Source of the DNA: DASPMP01 sp035248725
GTDB lineage: Bacteria; Gemmatimonadota; Gemmatimonadetes; Gemmatimonadales; Gemmatimonadaceae
Length of the DNA stretch: 32,960 bases
Reading direction: 5' to 3'
Assembly (NCBI GenBank): GCA_035248725.1
Contig: DATFHG010000070.1
Location: forward strand, 1-32,960
The notes beneath the pieces were generated by a model. The model did no database searches and had not been told where the DNA came from. It worked only from the letters and a program-made list of their open reading frames with translations. Of this stretch, positions 31,861 to 32,960 are shown in pieces. Both the position numbers and the translations under genes were made by a program. Position 1 is the first letter of the stretch. The number at the start of each line of letters is the position of its first letter.

Positions 31861-32960
31861 GGGTCGCCGAGAATGCCGCGGTTCAACACGCGCGCGGGAT
31901 CGAATTTTTCACGAATGGCGCGGGACAGCGGGTCCGCGACATCGTTCTGTGGGACATGCTTCCACGCATCCGCGGGGAGCGCGTCGATCGCGACGGTTCC
32001 GGAGAAGGACGTCGCCGCGCGACCGAGCTGCGCCGCCGTCGTGCTCGTCGCGGACGGCACGACGACGCGGACGACGCCGCGCAGCAAGGACGCGTTGCGT
32101 ACCACACCAGCGATGTCGCGCGTCGCTTCCGCTGCGGCGCGCCACGTCGCGCCAATTGCCGACGGCAGCTGCGACCATCGCCAGATCGCCAGGGTGCGAG
32201 GCTCGAGTGCGCGAATCTTCGGCCAGACATCGTCGTCCGCGTCCTGCGTCCGCCGCACCCCAGCGACCAGGTCCACCGCAGCGTCGACCGCGCGCCTGTT
32301 TCCGGCAACGCGCACCACCACGCTCTCCCCTGGCAATCCGAGACGTTCCGCGACGCGCGCGTCCACGAGCTCGCACGCAGCGAGCGTCACGGGCAGGGCG
32401 CGCAGGCGCATCGCCAGCTCGCTCAGGCCCGAGGCCTCCGATGGAGCGGGCAGGGCCAGCGACCGTGTGTGAGCGAACCGCGCGCGGAGACGAACGACGA
32501 CTTCCGTGATCACTCCGATCGTGCCCCACGAGCCCACGGTGAGGCGGGTCAGATCGAATCCAGCGACGTTCTTCACCACGCGACCGCCGGCCCGCACCAC
32601 GTGACCCGCTCCGGTGACCAATTCGACGCCGAGCACGACGTCGCGCGGCAGTCCCATCGACCACGCGTGCGGTCCGGAAGACGCGGTGCTGACGGTCGCG
32701 CCGATCGTGCCGGCGTCGCCACCCCATGGATCGAGCGGCAGCCACTGATCATGCTCTCTCGTCGCGACGTCGATGTCCGCCAGTGTCGTTCCAGCGCGAG
32801 CGGTGAGCGTGAGGTCCCCCGGAACGTACTCCACGATGCCGCGATCCTCCGCGAGCGAACAGGCGTCGCCAGCGACCGGTCGGCCGGCGCCGAGCCACGT
32901 GCCAGCGCCCGACACCCGAAGCGGATTCCCGGATTCACGCGCGCGTCGCACGCGTTCCAG
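31857..32960 (-). CDS. glcE: FAD-binding glycolate oxidase subunit (GlcE-like), 5' end beyond the window
   Basis: The frame remains open to the window edge, so the start is missing; about 368 codons are visible. It has FAD-binding PCMH features: RVSGAGTWLGAG near the visible start, PGDLTLTARAGTTLADID, GGDAGTIGATVSTASSGP, and RVVKNVAGFDLTRLTVGSWGTIGVITE. The C-terminal part ends in REKFDPARVLNRGILGDP, as in D-lactate/glycolate oxidase FAD subunits. Length and motif set resemble GlcE rather than the larger GlcD. A glcD-like gene probably lies just outside the window. GlcE, GlcF and the YgfZ-like protein form one transcript with the epimerase. Confidence 0.88.
   Translation of the reverse strand: MERVRRARESGNPLRVSGAGTWLGAGRPVAGDACSLAEDRGIVEYVPGDLTLTARAGTTLADIDVATREHDQWLPLDPWGGDAGTIGATVSTASSGPHAWSMGLPRDVVLGVELVTGAGHVVRAGGRVVKNVAGFDLTRLTVGSWGTIGVITEVVVRLRARFAHTRSLALPAPSEASGLSELAMRLRALPVTLAACELVDARVAERLGLPGESVVVRVAGNRRAVDAAVDLVAGVRRTQDADDDVWPKIRALEPRTLAIWRWSQLPSAIGATWRAAAEATRDIAGVVRNASLLRGVVRVVVPSATSTTAAQLGRAATSFSGTVAIDALPADAWKHVPQNDVADPLSRAIREKFDPARVLNRGILGDP

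Overview
This window reads as chromosomal DNA of a free-living, high-G+C, Gram-negative bacterium (about two thirds G+C by eye; not computed). Genes are tightly packed and most are ordinary metabolism. A CopC-CopD copper protein, periplasmic and lipoprotein signals, a long-chain acyl-CoA synthetase with an acyl-CoA dehydrogenase, and a full-length B12-dependent methionine synthase beside a homocysteine methyltransferase-MTHFR fusion fit Gemmatimonadota or a similar soil lineage. That placement is inference. I see no tRNA, rRNA, CRISPR array, insertion sequence, prophage or integration site.

Layout. 1-4.5 kb: an HD-GYP-like tail, a PlsC-type acyltransferase (-), a long-chain acyl-CoA synthetase (+), a secreted beta-lactamase-fold serine hydrolase (-) and a 73-residue membrane protein (+). 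4.5-11.4 kb: a minus-strand methionine/one-carbon operon running metH, then the homocysteine methyltransferase-MTHFR fusion, then acyl-CoA dehydrogenase. It is preceded by a SAM-II riboswitch and an intrinsic terminator. 11.4-14 kb: a degenerate receiver protein and a YggT membrane protein (-), and citrate synthase (+). 14-16.1 kb: a minus-strand cluster crcB - DUF190 - NicO-type Ni/Co permease - short MutY. 16.2-18.6 kb: CopC-CopD and a PLP-dependent dehydratase (+), start and stop overlapping. 18.6-25.8 kb: an acidic hypothetical protein, a VWA protein (-), an MFS exporter and a zinc-ribbon membrane protein (+), then a minus-strand trio with GTGA overlaps (MoxR/ChlI-like ATPase, GNAT, cytidylate kinase-like). 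25.9-28.4 kb: an orphan molybdopterin oxidoreductase (-) and a small repeat-bearing lipoprotein (+). 28.4-32.96 kb: a minus-strand operon glcE (cut by the window edge) - glcF - ygfZ-like - NAD-dependent epimerase.

The best regulatory signal is 5' of metH. A -10-like hexamer sits just upstream of a sequence matching the SAM-II consensus at every conserved block, followed by a strong hairpin with a T5GT4 tract, then the metH start. This looks like SAM feedback by premature termination over an operon that makes methionine by two routes and supplies its methyl donor. Other points of interest are the ATPase/GNAT/kinase trio with a VWA protein nearby, a MutY lacking its C-terminal 8-oxoG-reading domain, and a conserved-looking hypothetical protein whose reading frame extends past its first ATG with only an ACG placed after a Shine-Dalgarno sequence.
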